Shown: positions 8,673-17,803, numbered from the stretch's first letter. The stretch is 34,657 bases of DNA from Legionellaceae bacterium (GCA_029213075.1 JARGPO010000080.1:1-34657); one strand, 5' to 3'. The notes: a model not told the origin generated them from the sequence alone. Numbers and translations are program-made.

Positions 8673-9767
8673 CTAGAAAGCCATCACTAACGCTGGTGGC
8701 TCTTCAAATGAATAGCCTTCAGGCATACACTCATTAAGACCCACCCTTGAGTCGCACCCATCTATCTTGTCTTTTTGTCTCACTATCTCAATATCAAGGG
8801 CTTTAATCCCTTCCTTTATCGCTGTTGATGTTGGAACAACTTTAGATGAGATGCAAAATTTAAATAACCAATAATTATCTCTCTCAAAGCATTTATTAAG
8901 AACGCTTTCTACTTCAGGTGTAACCTCACTAGAGTCTTTATTATCAAATAATATACCTCTTGCATGTGTCAACATATTTAGCTTGGTTTGTTTCCTATTA
9001 TATTTTTTCTGAAGAAATTTATTATAACTAGCATCATGACTACCATTAGCTAAACTAGCACGAGCACTTTTTACTGTATTAATCGAGTCATAGTTGTTAA
9101 TAGACCCAAATAAAGAGCCTTCATACTTATTAACGTACCAACAGTGTAGATCTGATGCTTTATTTACACACGTGACTATTTCATCAAGTCCAGTCCCTTC
9201 TTTTTTAAATTTATTTTGCTTTAAAAACATAATTGCTTGTTTATCATAAGAACTATTTTCTATATCTAGATGTTTTTTATGAAAAAGCCCTAACCGCACC
9301 TCAACACCAAAAAGTTTGCAAACGTGATGTATAAGTAACTTAAAAGGCGGTACCAAGACCTCTCTAAGCACAGAAAACACATTAATACTAGTTGCGATAA
9401 GGTTCACAACACACAGTGCCCCGATAACACCCCATGCAGGAATTGAAGGTAGGAAATAAAAAGCTAATAAAAATAACAAACCAATAAGAGCAACTGAAAT
9501 AAGAAGCTCATTAAAATCAGCTTCTTTTTTAAAGAGGCGGTTACCAAATCCTACAACAACGCATGAAGCTAGAAGAATATTTGCTAGGATTAAAAATGCT
9601 CCCTGAGAAAAGAAACTAGCAACAACAACTGAGGGGGCTAAAATTAAGACAAAAAGAGCCTTTCCAAGCAGTAGGGAGTTTCGAGTAATTTTATCAATAA
9701 AGGTATTATTCTCACTATCACTACCATTGCTCTGTGAAAAATATGACTTTTTAATCTTAATTGGCAT
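8673..9767 (-). CDS. unknown membrane protein, effector-like
   Basis: I do not recognise this 364-residue protein. A polar, Ser/Asn-rich N-terminus of about 30 residues is followed by three or four hydrophobic segments between roughly 31 and 140. The remaining 220 residues are hydrophilic and Lys/Asp-rich, with several Cys and no motif I can name. The C-terminus reads EGYSFEEPPALVMAF, with an acidic pair and short hydrophobic residues near the end, a layout seen in Dot/Icm type IV secretion signals; this is only a resemblance. No ribosome site is clear before the ATG. It is convergent with the permease and lies downstream of mpl on the same strand, separated by 93 bases, so it may have its own promoter. 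Confidence 0.7.
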   Translation of the reverse strand: MPIKIKKSYFSQSNGSDSENNTFIDKITRNSLLLGKALFVLILAPSVVVASFFSQGAFLILANILLASCVVVGFGNRLFKKEADFNELLISVALIGLLFLLAFYFLPSIPAWGVIGALCVVNLIATSINVFSVLREVLVPPFKLLIHHVCKLFGVEVRLGLFHKKHLDIENSSYDKQAIMFLKQNKFKKEGTGLDEIVTCVNKASDLHCWYVNKYEGSLFGSINNYDSINTVKSARASLANGSHDASYNKFLQKKYNRKQTKLNMLTHARGILFDNKDSSEVTPEVESVLNKCFERDNYWLFKFCISSKVVPTSTAIKEGIKALDIEIVRQKDKIDGCDSRVGLNECMPEGYSFEEPPALVMAF

Positions 9768-9860
9768 TTTAATAACACATATTGGACAAAGAAAGAATCA
9801 TACCTTAGAACTTACTTATATTCAAGTTCTTCTTTCATCTTGCTCTCAAGCTAAACTATG

Positions 9861-11225
9861 TTAGTAGATAAACTTCTGTTTGATTTTATCTGCTAGTTTT
9901 TGATGAATGTTATCAAACCCTCGATTGCTCATAACTAAAACAGCATCTTTTGGCTTAACGCCACTCATAACATTCTCAACTATATCATTAGTACTTTCTA
10001 AAAATTTAAAAGGAAAGGTCCAGCTATCCGTAAAAGATATATCAGAAAACTCTGACGGTTTTAAAATATACGCTGCATCAACTCCATCTAATGCATTACT
10101 CATTTCTCGAGTATGAACTCCTTGACTCATGGTATATGATGCAAATTCCATAACAGCAATTATTCTCTCATGTCGCCCACTTTGTTTAAGGGCCCGAACT
10201 GTTTTAGAAATAGCCGTTGGATGATGAGCAAAATCATCATAAACTGTTATATCATTATAATCAGAACGCACCTCTAAGCGCCTTTTTACCGGAACAAACT
10301 CCTCTAAGGCTGCAGCTGCTATCTCTGGTTTAACTCCAGCATAAAAGCTTGCAGCAATAGCGGCCATTGCATTTTGTACATTAAAATCACCTAATAATGA
10401 CCAATTAACTTTTGCGACCAAACTATCTTGGTGAAAAACGTAAAAAGATGACCCGCAGTCATCTTGCAACTCCGCTCTCCAGCTCGCGTTGCTACTAAGA
10501 CTAATGTGCTCAGATTGGCTATAAACGCCTCTTTGTAAAACCTGACTCAAGTTATCATCATCGTTAGGATGTATCACAAGTCCTGAACGAGGAACTGTTC
10601 TTAGTAAATAAGAAAACTGCAGTTTTATGCTTTCTAGATCAGGATAAATATCAGCATGATCAAACTCTAGATTATTTAAAACAGCAACTTGTGGCCGATA
10701 GTGCATGAATTTTGGCCTTTTATCAAAAAAAGCAGTGTCATATTCATCTGCCTCAATAACAAACCAATCACCACTTCCTAAGCGCGAGCTTGCGTTAAAG
10801 TTGCTCGCCACCCCGCCAATCAAAAAACCAGGATCTAAATTAGCTTTGTCTAATATAAAACTGAGCATCGAGGTGGTAGTCGTTTTACCATGCGTACCTG
10901 CAATTGCCATGACTTTATAACGAGGTAGTATATTTTCAGCAAGCCACTGTGGCCCTGAAATATATCTCTTACCTGCATCGAGAATATCCTCCATAACCGG
11001 CATACCTCTTTTTATAGCATTACCAACAATCACGCAGTCAGAAGTCAGGGCGTCAGTATTATCTTCATAACCTTCTGTCCACGCAATATCATTTTCTTCA
11101 AGCAAGTTACTAATAGGTGGATAACAATTTTGATCACTACCAGTTACTTTAAATCCTATTTTTTTGGCTAAAATAGCTATAGCACTCATAAAAGTACCAC
11201 TTAATCCCAAGATGTGGACGTGCAT
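9861..11225 (-). CDS. mpl: UDP-N-acetylmuramate:L-alanyl-gamma-D-glutamyl-meso-diaminopimelate ligase
   Basis: A peptidoglycan-recycling Mur ligase that attaches recovered tripeptide to UDP-MurNAc, bypassing MurC, MurD and MurE. The Mur signatures are in order: N-terminal Rossmann segment HILGLSGTFMSAIAILAKKIG, the ATP loop AGTHGKTTTTSML, WFVIEADEYDTAFFDKRPKF, NNLEFDHADIYPD, and the C-terminal domain start DDFAHHPTAI. The EADEYDTAFFDKR block is characteristic of Mpl rather than MurC. Length 454 is normal. The start at 11225 has GAAGGTG about five bases upstream. It is divergent from the unknown gene at 11370 and lies near anmK, another recycling gene, though not in the same transcript. Confidence 0.96.
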   Translation of the reverse strand: MHVHILGLSGTFMSAIAILAKKIGFKVTGSDQNCYPPISNLLEENDIAWTEGYEDNTDALTSDCVIVGNAIKRGMPVMEDILDAGKRYISGPQWLAENILPRYKVMAIAGTHGKTTTTSMLSFILDKANLDPGFLIGGVASNFNASSRLGSGDWFVIEADEYDTAFFDKRPKFMHYRPQVAVLNNLEFDHADIYPDLESIKLQFSYLLRTVPRSGLVIHPNDDDNLSQVLQRGVYSQSEHISLSSNASWRAELQDDCGSSFYVFHQDSLVAKVNWSLLGDFNVQNAMAAIAASFYAGVKPEIAAAALEEFVPVKRRLEVRSDYNDITVYDDFAHHPTAISKTVRALKQSGRHERIIAVMEFASYTMSQGVHTREMSNALDGVDAAYILKPSEFSDISFTDSWTFPFKFLESTNDIVENVMSGVKPKDAVLVMSNRGFDNIHQKLADKIKQKFIY

Positions 11226-11329
11226 AAATCACCTTCAATTTTCTTTGCTGTCTGTTTGCAAATATTCTATACAAGCAAACCCGCGCCCGCAAGGTTGAAA
11301 TAAATAGTTTTCTATTTAAAGAACACCTG

Positions 11330-11338
11330 TGTTATAAT
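11330..11338 (+). promoter_or_regulatory. extended -10 promoter for the gene at 11370
   Basis: TGtTATAAT is a full extended -10 element. It lies 31 bases before the ATG at 11370 in the 144-base divergent gap with mpl. A matching -35 is not obvious, which is usual for extended -10 promoters. Confidence 0.55.
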
Positions 11339-11369
11339 ATCGGTCAATCAAACTATATTGTTTGCATAA

Positions 11370-12719
11370 ATGCCTAATCTTATGACTCCAGGGTCTGCCC
11401 TATTATCTTTAATTGATAAAACCAAAAAAGATATTTCTCATATTTCAATGTTAAAGAAGGAGATATTAAATAGTCTCGAATCAGAGACAATATCCATTAC
11501 TAGATTCAATACCATACTAAATAAGCTTTCATCAAAGTTTGAACACTTAAAAAGACTGTATTTAACCGGTGGTAACAACCCTCTGAACTCTGTAGCAATA
11601 TGTGATATCTTACTTTCAGAACCTTTATTCAAAGATACAGATTTTCAAATTGATGATCATAGTATTTCTAACGACAAAAATCGTCGTTATTTTGAATCAG
11701 CTCTTGCATATTGGACCGTAAAGGAGAATATTAATAAAATAAATATAGATGATTTGAAACAGTTTATCGAAGCAAGTTTCTCTCTTTTAAAAAAAAGCAA
11801 ACCAGAACAATATTATAAAACCATAGCTGAAGTTCTAGATGGAGAATGTACAATACCAAGTTTCCATCCGTTGCACAGTCTTGAGTTTAGTAATTATATT
11901 GCAGATATTAAGAACGGCTCTATTTTCCGTAGCTCAGACTTTACCGAAGAGGAAAGAGTAAAAATCATCTGGCTAATTAGAGCTGTATATTGTTGTATGT
12001 TAAATGGCTGGGCAAGAACTGATATGCCATTAGATGGCATATATTACAGCCATAAAAATTATACAGATAGAGGGCGACTGAAATATGATAAATCTCAAAG
12101 CTCAACTCGCAGTTCAAATTATGGAATTTTAAAAAGTTATATGCCGGTTCTAGGACCGGATGATCTAGCTTATTCTGAAAAACCATCGTTTTATCGTCGA
12201 TCACCAGAATACTGCAAGCCTGATCCTAAATCAGAGTCAGTAATGGATTGCTTTGTCCAATTAGTACACCCATATGTAACTGGCATATCTGGCGTTATGT
12301 TGGTGCAATTATGTGTGCTAGCTAAATTACATGATAGTGATAATGAAACGGCTTACACCAAATCATTCGAAACCTTTTCTCAATATATACAAATAATGTC
12401 TTGTGCCCTTTTATTCTGTAGTGGCGGTCATTCTTTGTATGAATACTCAACCGTCTTATCCTTGGATGAAACAAAAGATACTTTTAAATACCTCCACGGA
12501 TTTGCAGACCTTGATATTGAAAGTTTATTTTATACAAATAATGAAAGGGCCGTTGAGAAAGCCTTTGCTGCAACTATAAAATATAAAAACTTTTTTGAAA
12601 AAAGAGAGTTGTTACACCAAGAATTACGAACACACCACCATCGTTTCTTTAGTCTTTCTTCCAACACACAAACTCCCTCTCCGGCAACAACTACTGAGAG
12701 TTTAAACTGTGACATATAA
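11370..12719 (+). CDS. unknown 449-residue protein, effector-like
   Basis: No enzyme family is recognised. The first 110 residues are helical and Lys/Ser-rich. The C-terminal third contains HPYVTGISGVMLVQLCVLAK and then SGGHSLYEYSTVLSLDE. This pair resembles a domain I recall from Legionella effector candidates (HPF.SG.SG...QL followed by GGHS..E), but I could not check it. The tail is polar and Thr/Ser-rich. There is no signal peptide and no convincing membrane helix. It stands alone on the plus strand between two minus-strand recycling genes, with its own extended -10 promoter, which suggests a later insertion between mpl and anmK. It ends eight bases before the convergent anmK stop. Confidence 0.75.
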   Translation: MPNLMTPGSALLSLIDKTKKDISHISMLKKEILNSLESETISITRFNTILNKLSSKFEHLKRLYLTGGNNPLNSVAICDILLSEPLFKDTDFQIDDHSISNDKNRRYFESALAYWTVKENINKINIDDLKQFIEASFSLLKKSKPEQYYKTIAEVLDGECTIPSFHPLHSLEFSNYIADIKNGSIFRSSDFTEEERVKIIWLIRAVYCCMLNGWARTDMPLDGIYYSHKNYTDRGRLKYDKSQSSTRSSNYGILKSYMPVLGPDDLAYSEKPSFYRRSPEYCKPDPKSESVMDCFVQLVHPYVTGISGVMLVQLCVLAKLHDSDNETAYTKSFETFSQYIQIMSCALLFCSGGHSLYEYSTVLSLDETKDTFKYLHGFADLDIESLFYTNNERAVEKAFAATIKYKNFFEKRELLHQELRTHHHRFFSLSSNTQTPSPATTTESLNCDI

Positions 12720-12727
12720 TAATACCT

Positions 12728-14014
12728 TTAAGGATTATAAACCACACCACCAGACACCGCTTTTGAGACATTGGTCGTACCAGGTACGCTCAATGGCATT
12801 CCCTTTAAGCTTCTAACAGCTAGATATGCAAATATTTGTGCCTCCATTGCGTCATTATTCCATGCCGCTTCATCAGCACTGACAACAGATACATCCTCTC
12901 CATATTTTTGTCTAAGCCTCGATATTAACCTGTCTTTTATAACAGGGTTATGAAATCCACCCCCAGCAAGGACCCAATTTCTAAAAATGCCTTGATGATT
13001 TTGTGTGACCAAATCTAAGCTTTTTACTATCATATCAGCAGTAAAGACTTCTAAAGTTCTGCATCCATCTTCAATTGATAAATTATCTAATTCGGCAATA
13101 AGCTGCATATCTCGAATATCCAATGATTTTGGTATATCTTGCAGAAAATAATTTACACCAGCAATTACAATACTACTTGTAAATAACTTTTCTAGAACAA
13201 GTTGATCGACTTGACCATTAAGCCCATATTTGCCATTAAAATCCATGGTTTTAGAGCCATTAGTTCTTTGTCTAACAAAAGCATCAACCAGACCATTACC
13301 TGGCCCAGCATCAAAACCAATTAAGCTTTCAATGTTAGTATTACTAATAATAGATAAATTGGAAATCCCACCACAATTAACGACTACCAGTGGTATTTTC
13401 TTATCTCGACGAGCCAATGCCTGATGATAAATGGGTGCAAATGGTGCTCCTTGCCCCCCAAACTCAAGATCTCGAGACCTAAAATCGTTCACAACTCTAA
13501 TGCCGGTTTTCTTAGCAAGTAGTCGTCCATCACCTATTTGCAAAGAGATTCTTGCCTTGGCATTATGGTACATTGTTTGACCATGATACCCAATAACATC
13601 AATTTCAGAAGGAGATTTTTTGCATTTAATTAAAAGACTATCAATTATTTTCACATGTAATAATGTGGAATGCTGAATAACACTATCTAAAGAAAGAGAT
13701 TCATTTGAGTTTGTTTGTTCCTCTATATAAGTAGTCAATGAGTCTATTTTCTTACTTATTAACGATGGTTCTATCTTTTGCTCTAATTGCAAGTATAAAT
13801 GTAACTCCCTTAAGAAATCTGACCTGGCAAGAGATAAATCTCCATGAGATTTACAAATAGCCCTTTCTGCCGCCTTCAACAAACACTGAGTATCTTTATT
13901 GTATACAGACTTTAGATTATCAATTTCCTGAATAGACTCTTCACCATCAGTGTAAAGTAGTGCGGCATCGATACCATCCATTGATGTGCCGCTCATTAAA
14001 CCAACACTATACAA
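12728..14014 (-). CDS. anmK: anhydro-N-acetylmuramic acid kinase, TTG start
   Basis: It phosphorylates and opens 1,6-anhydroMurNAc to MurNAc-6-phosphate in cell-wall recycling. Motifs are GLMSGTSMDGID near the N-terminus, YHGQTMYHN, QIGDGRLLAKKTG, VVNDFRSRDLEFGGQGAPFAP, VVNCGGISNLS, GFDAGPGNGL, and the C-terminal VLAGGGFHNP. I chose TTG 14014. A perfect GGAGG (14020-14024) lies five bases before it and would fall inside the coding region of the longer TTG frame starting at 14029. The resulting MYSVGLMSGTS also matches the usual N-terminus. It is the last gene of the fadE / unknown / anmK operon, starting 27 bases after the preceding stop. Confidence 0.95.
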   Translation of the reverse strand: MYSVGLMSGTSMDGIDAALLYTDGEESIQEIDNLKSVYNKDTQCLLKAAERAICKSHGDLSLARSDFLRELHLYLQLEQKIEPSLISKKIDSLTTYIEEQTNSNESLSLDSVIQHSTLLHVKIIDSLLIKCKKSPSEIDVIGYHGQTMYHNAKARISLQIGDGRLLAKKTGIRVVNDFRSRDLEFGGQGAPFAPIYHQALARRDKKIPLVVVNCGGISNLSIISNTNIESLIGFDAGPGNGLVDAFVRQRTNGSKTMDFNGKYGLNGQVDQLVLEKLFTSSIVIAGVNYFLQDIPKSLDIRDMQLIAELDNLSIEDGCRTLEVFTADMIVKSLDLVTQNHQGIFRNWVLAGGGFHNPVIKDRLISRLRQKYGEDVSVVSADEAAWNNDAMEAQIFAYLAVRSLKGMPLSVPGTTNVSKAVSGGVVYNP

Positions 14015-14041
14015 ATCAACCTCCGCCAATAATGATTACTT

Positions 14042-14833
14042 TTATCTGTTATCAGCCGAAGGAGCTTGCTGCGGCTCGCTTTGTTGATTTCGTTGCGCTC
14101 TTAAAGATAAATCTGGACTTTGTTTTTTAATGGTTGCGTCCAAACCTTTTTGAGGGTTGTTTAGACATTCAATAACCTTTTCAGGATTTGCTCTTTCTGT
14201 GAAATGTCCGTCATTATCTATTTTATCTTTATTGTAAATAACGCCAGCATCACTACTCAAGCCATTTCCAACTAACCATGAATGAAAAGCTCCATCAAGC
14301 AAGTCGATTACTTTGCCATCTTTTTCAACAGCAGGGTTTAGCTGCTTACCATTACTTACATAGCCGCGGACAAATTCAGACTGATCATTAATATCATAAA
14401 CCATAACAACGTCTTTAAATGTCTCTGCCAGATCACTCTTATCAATATCTTTAAGTTTTTGCTGAGTAAGAAGATCTTGAAAGTTAAAGTAATCACTCTT
14501 CAACATTTCAAGTTCTGATTCAGTTATAGTGCCATTTCTGATTTTCTCTTCCAAGCCTCGTCTTTCATTGTGAACATATTCAGCCATAGAAATAGTATCT
14601 TTTATCGCGGACGTTGCTACCTCAGATTCATCTGCGCATTTGAAGTGCCCGACTATTGCGTCATGCTCTTTTTGAATATGCAAAAGTACAGTAAGATTTC
14701 CTTGGGCAAGCTCGATACATTTGGAGACGGCTTTATTTTCTGGTCTTATAGAACCATGAGCTATTTTACTTTTAGAACCAAGCTTATTTTTCGTAGACCT
14801 ATGAGTTTTGGATTTAGATTTAGCTCCAACCAT
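14042..14833 (-). CDS. unknown hydrophilic protein between fadE and anmK
   Basis: A 263-residue protein with no family I recognise. The first 30 residues are strongly basic (Lys/Ser/Arg), the middle is acidic and helical (about residues 60-150, including a probable coiled segment RRGLEEKIRNGTITESELEM), and the tail is Gln/Pro/Ser-rich (RAQRNQQSEPQQAPSADNR). There is no signal peptide or membrane segment. Its ATG lies two bases after the fadE stop, with GGGAG inside the end of fadE, so it is cotranscribed and probably coupled. A basic start and polar disordered tail fit a secreted effector or a small regulatory protein equally well. Confidence 0.75.
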   Translation of the reverse strand: MVGAKSKSKTHRSTKNKLGSKSKIAHGSIRPENKAVSKCIELAQGNLTVLLHIQKEHDAIVGHFKCADESEVATSAIKDTISMAEYVHNERRGLEEKIRNGTITESELEMLKSDYFNFQDLLTQQKLKDIDKSDLAETFKDVVMVYDINDQSEFVRGYVSNGKQLNPAVEKDGKVIDLLDGAFHSWLVGNGLSSDAGVIYNKDKIDNDGHFTERANPEKVIECLNNPQKGLDATIKKQSPDLSLRAQRNQQSEPQQAPSADNR

Positions 14834-14835
14834 TG

Positions 14836-17277
14836 TTATTTACTCCCGACAGAAGAATCAGCATGCTTAAAAGCTGCAAATTTCTTATTTTTAATTGTTT
14901 CAGGTGAAAATTCATCGACCAAAATAGCGTCCCATCTTGCTTTTTCTAAAGTAATTATAGTCTTTAACTCTTCTTTACTCAATTCTCCATTTGCTACTTT
15001 TTCTTGCAAAAAATCTTCTAAATCATTTAATTTCAACCTACTTAGTTTACCAGATTTTTTATACAAATCACCATGTTCAATCAGTAGTTGAAATGCATGT
15101 TCCATTCTCTCAATAGGTTGATTTATATCCTCCGACAAGAATAAACTTTTAATTATATCTTGCCTATAAGTGTTATTACTCATCATCAAATCGGCAATTT
15201 TATTATCAAGCTTATCATCTGGGAGTCGCATACTTTGTCCAAATGGATAAGCTATAAAACCAATTATTTTACCAAATATTCGGGATGGAAAGTTATTACA
15301 AAACTCAAGCATAGATTTTTGGGCATGATAAAAACAGTAATTAGCCGCCCACCTAGCATGCATTTCACTGTCAGAGCTTTTATCAATGTCTTTTGCATAA
15401 TGAAGTGATGCTGATGCCATATATAAGTACGACATACCATCTGCAAGCCTAGATGATAAGCGCTCTTTTCTTTTTAACGAACCACCCAAATACATTAATG
15501 ACAAATCAGCCAACCATGAATATGCATAACTCAACCTTGTCAATTTTTTATACTCGCCATTTAACTTACCATCTGGAACATTAATAAACATTCCTCCAGT
15601 AAATGCAGTACAAATTGTTTTAGCAAAATTTCGGCTAAAATAATGTATATGTTGCCAAATCAACTTATTAAATCCGCTCTTATCATCTTCTCTAACAGCT
15701 GCAAGTTCATCTCGAATATAAGGATGAGCCGCCATAGATCCTTGACTAAAAATCAGCAGGCTCCTCGTCATAATATTGGCACCTTCAACCGTAATGTATA
15801 CTGGCATACTGCTATAGTAGTTTGATAAGTAATTTCTTGGACCTAAAACTACAGCGCGACCACCATGAACATCCATCGCATGATTTAAGGTAATTCGTGC
15901 AAGCTCGGTATTAAAATATTTAGTTATCCCTGATGCAACAGAAGGTTTTTTACCATCATCTACCGCCGCCAGAGTTAACATTCTAGTTGCGTTCACTATA
16001 TAATTTAAACCAGCAATCTCAGCTAGCTTTTCTTTAACCCCTTCAAACTGACCAATTTCCACATTAAATTGTTGCCTAATCCTCGAAAAAGCACCGGTTG
16101 TTAAATAGGCTACTCCTGAAGATGCCGCACTTAATGCTGGCAGGGAAATTGAGCGTCCAATAGACAAGCACTCCACTAACATTTTCCAGCCATGCCCAGC
16201 CATTTCTTGACCACCAATAATACTTGTAATTGGTACAAAAATATTTTCACCACGAATTGTTCCATTCATAAGTGGCAAATGAGCTGGCAGATGACGATTC
16301 CCTATTTCAAGATTTTTGGTATCTCGAGGAAGAAGTATACAAGTTATACCTTCACGACCAACCCCTTTTAATAAGCCATTTGGATCCTGTAAATTAACAG
16401 CAAGACCTAGTATGGTTGCAATAGGTGCAAGGGTAATCCATCTTTTATTTAAGCTTATTTCCAAACCAAGAACTTTTTTAGATTCAATTGTTTTTTCGAC
16501 TACTAAAGCATCCGATTTAATCGAGGTGGCATCACTTCCGGCCTCTGGCTCAGTCAAAGCAAAACATGGAACCTCTTCTCCACTAGCAAGCTTTGGAAGA
16601 TAATATTTTTTTTGTGCATTAGTCCCGTAATGCAAAATAAGCTCTCCAGGCCCAAGAGAGTTTGGCACCATAACGGTGACGGCCGCAACACCTGAGCGAC
16701 TAGCTATTTTCATGACAATATCAGAGTGTGCCCGCGCACTAAATCCTCTCCCACCATATTCCTTAGGTATTACAAGACCTAAAAAACCTTTCTTCTTAAT
16801 ATAAGACCACGCATCTTCAGGCAGATCTTGAGCTTGTGAAATAGACCACTCATCAAGCATTCCACATAATTCGTTAGTTTCAACATCTAGAAAACTCTGC
16901 TCATCTTTAGACAATTTTGGATCTATTGCCGCAAGCTTATCCCAATTAGGCTCACCACGAAAAATATCTTGCTCAAACCAAGTGTCTCCAACATCTAATG
17001 CTGTTTGTTCTGTTTCAGAAATTTTGGGTATATTTTTCGACACTTCATTAAATATATAATTACTAATTTTTAACCGAACGTCGTCTACCCTATTAATTGC
17101 TATGACTGAAACTACCAACACCCAAACAATAAGACCTAAAAAAGGTGGAAAACCAATAATAATAGTCGCCGCTACTAAATAGATTAAACTTGTAACTTCC
17201 CATACTAAATAGTCGATAGAGCGATACAAAACAATTAAAGAAAACACCAAATAAAGAACAAGAAAGGTTAACGGCAT
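14836..17277 (-). CDS. fadE: FadE-type acyl-CoA dehydrogenase
   Basis: It catalyses the first oxidation step of fatty-acid beta-oxidation at the inner membrane. The protein is 813 residues, matching E. coli FadE in length. It has one or two N-terminal hydrophobic segments (residues 1-60), an acyl-CoA dehydrogenase core from about residue 100 (PKEYGGRGFSA, FALTEPEAGSDA with the flavin-binding TEP.AGSD block, WITLAP, VHGGRAV), the segment VEGANIMTRSLLIFSQG, and a C-terminal extension typical of this subfamily (DUF1974 region). AAGGG lies eight bases before the ATG. It is the first gene of a three-gene minus-strand operon and is divergent from the RiPP locus. Confidence 0.95.
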   Translation of the reverse strand: MPLTFLVLYLVFSLIVLYRSIDYLVWEVTSLIYLVAATIIIGFPPFLGLIVWVLVVSVIAINRVDDVRLKISNYIFNEVSKNIPKISETEQTALDVGDTWFEQDIFRGEPNWDKLAAIDPKLSKDEQSFLDVETNELCGMLDEWSISQAQDLPEDAWSYIKKKGFLGLVIPKEYGGRGFSARAHSDIVMKIASRSGVAAVTVMVPNSLGPGELILHYGTNAQKKYYLPKLASGEEVPCFALTEPEAGSDATSIKSDALVVEKTIESKKVLGLEISLNKRWITLAPIATILGLAVNLQDPNGLLKGVGREGITCILLPRDTKNLEIGNRHLPAHLPLMNGTIRGENIFVPITSIIGGQEMAGHGWKMLVECLSIGRSISLPALSAASSGVAYLTTGAFSRIRQQFNVEIGQFEGVKEKLAEIAGLNYIVNATRMLTLAAVDDGKKPSVASGITKYFNTELARITLNHAMDVHGGRAVVLGPRNYLSNYYSSMPVYITVEGANIMTRSLLIFSQGSMAAHPYIRDELAAVREDDKSGFNKLIWQHIHYFSRNFAKTICTAFTGGMFINVPDGKLNGEYKKLTRLSYAYSWLADLSLMYLGGSLKRKERLSSRLADGMSYLYMASASLHYAKDIDKSSDSEMHARWAANYCFYHAQKSMLEFCNNFPSRIFGKIIGFIAYPFGQSMRLPDDKLDNKIADLMMSNNTYRQDIIKSLFLSEDINQPIERMEHAFQLLIEHGDLYKKSGKLSRLKLNDLEDFLQEKVANGELSKEELKTIITLEKARWDAILVDEFSPETIKNKKFAAFKHADSSVGSK

Positions 17278-17394
17278 ATGATTTCCCTTAAAATAAATTA
17301 AATCCTAGATGATACAATCATACTCTAAAATAAAACCATTAGCTTTATAACATTCTAACTTTTAAAATTTTTATAAAAAACTTTAATATTTAGG

Positions 17395-17424
17395 TTGACA
17401 TCCTTATTTACGAAGCTTTAAGAT
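17395..17424 (+). promoter_or_regulatory. sigma-70-type promoter of the RiPP operon
   Basis: A perfect -35 TTGACA (17395-17400) is followed after 18 bases by TAAGAT (17419-17424). Transcription from here would give an untranslated leader of about 50 bases before the precursor ATG at 17483. The upstream 100 bases are very AT-rich with A/T tracts, as in an UP-element. Confidence 0.65.
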
Positions 17425-17482
17425 TGCCTTGCTTAGGAAAAAGCAATCCAACCAGATCTTAACAACCAAAAGGATTTTGATT

Positions 17483-17692
17483 ATGTTAAGACGTAATATA
17501 CAGGAGTTAACCATGGAAAATGGATCCGACCGCACTTTAGCCTACAAACTTGCAACAGTTATCAAACTAGATGAATTAGACAATGTAGCTGGTGGTAATC
17601 AACAGTTTCAAATAAATATACCTACCGTCAAAATAACTGGTGGCCCCATGACCCCGGATTTCATCGGTGATGGCGATAACCGCTTTGGGTAA
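17483..17692 (+). CDS. RiPP precursor peptide with double-glycine leader
   Basis: A 69-residue peptide with a 38-residue leader ending LDELDNVAGG, a clear C39 cleavage motif with Leu/Val at the usual hydrophobic positions. The 31-residue core after GlyGly begins NQQFQINIPTVKITGG and ends PMTPDFIGDGDNRFG. It has Thr and Lys donors followed by a cluster of Asp, the layout expected for ester/amide macrocycles made by an ATP-grasp ligase. Two starts have good ribosome sites: ATG 17483 (AAAAGGA, eight bases away) and ATG 17513 (AGGAG, six bases away), the latter giving 59 residues. No cysteines are present. The core carries a second GG (ITGG) that could be an alternative cut. It is the first gene of the operon; the next is the ATP-grasp ligase. 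Confidence 0.85.
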   Translation: MLRRNIQELTMENGSDRTLAYKLATVIKLDELDNVAGGNQQFQINIPTVKITGGPMTPDFIGDGDNRFG

Positions 17693-17731
17693 TAAAAAGG
17701 AAGCTTATAGTTAAGAAACATACAAACTATT

Positions 17732-17778
17732 GTCCGTTGTGATTACCTTATTAGCCATAAGTTCCATTCAGAACGGAC
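17732..17778 (+). promoter_or_regulatory. nested hairpin between precursor and ATP-grasp genes
   Basis: GTCCGTT (17732-17738) pairs with AACGGAC (17772-17778), and inside it CTTAT (17747-17751) pairs with ATAAG (17757-17761). There is no T-run after it, so it is not a standard terminator. In RiPP operons such a structure often protects the precursor mRNA or lowers read-through to the enzymes; that role here is inference. Confidence 0.45.
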
Positions 17779-17803
17779 TCAAATCATGTAATATGGAGAA
17801 AAC

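Noticed and set aside
9807-9830. AGAACTT/AAGTTCT hairpin between mpl and the membrane-protein gene
   Set aside because: A 7-bp stem without a T-run on the minus strand after it; too weak to call as the mpl terminator.
17625-17692. Second GlyGly (ITGG) in the RiPP core as the main leader cut
   Set aside because: It lacks the Leu/hydrophobic spacing of LDELDNVAGG, which is a much better C39 site; kept only as a possible minor cut.
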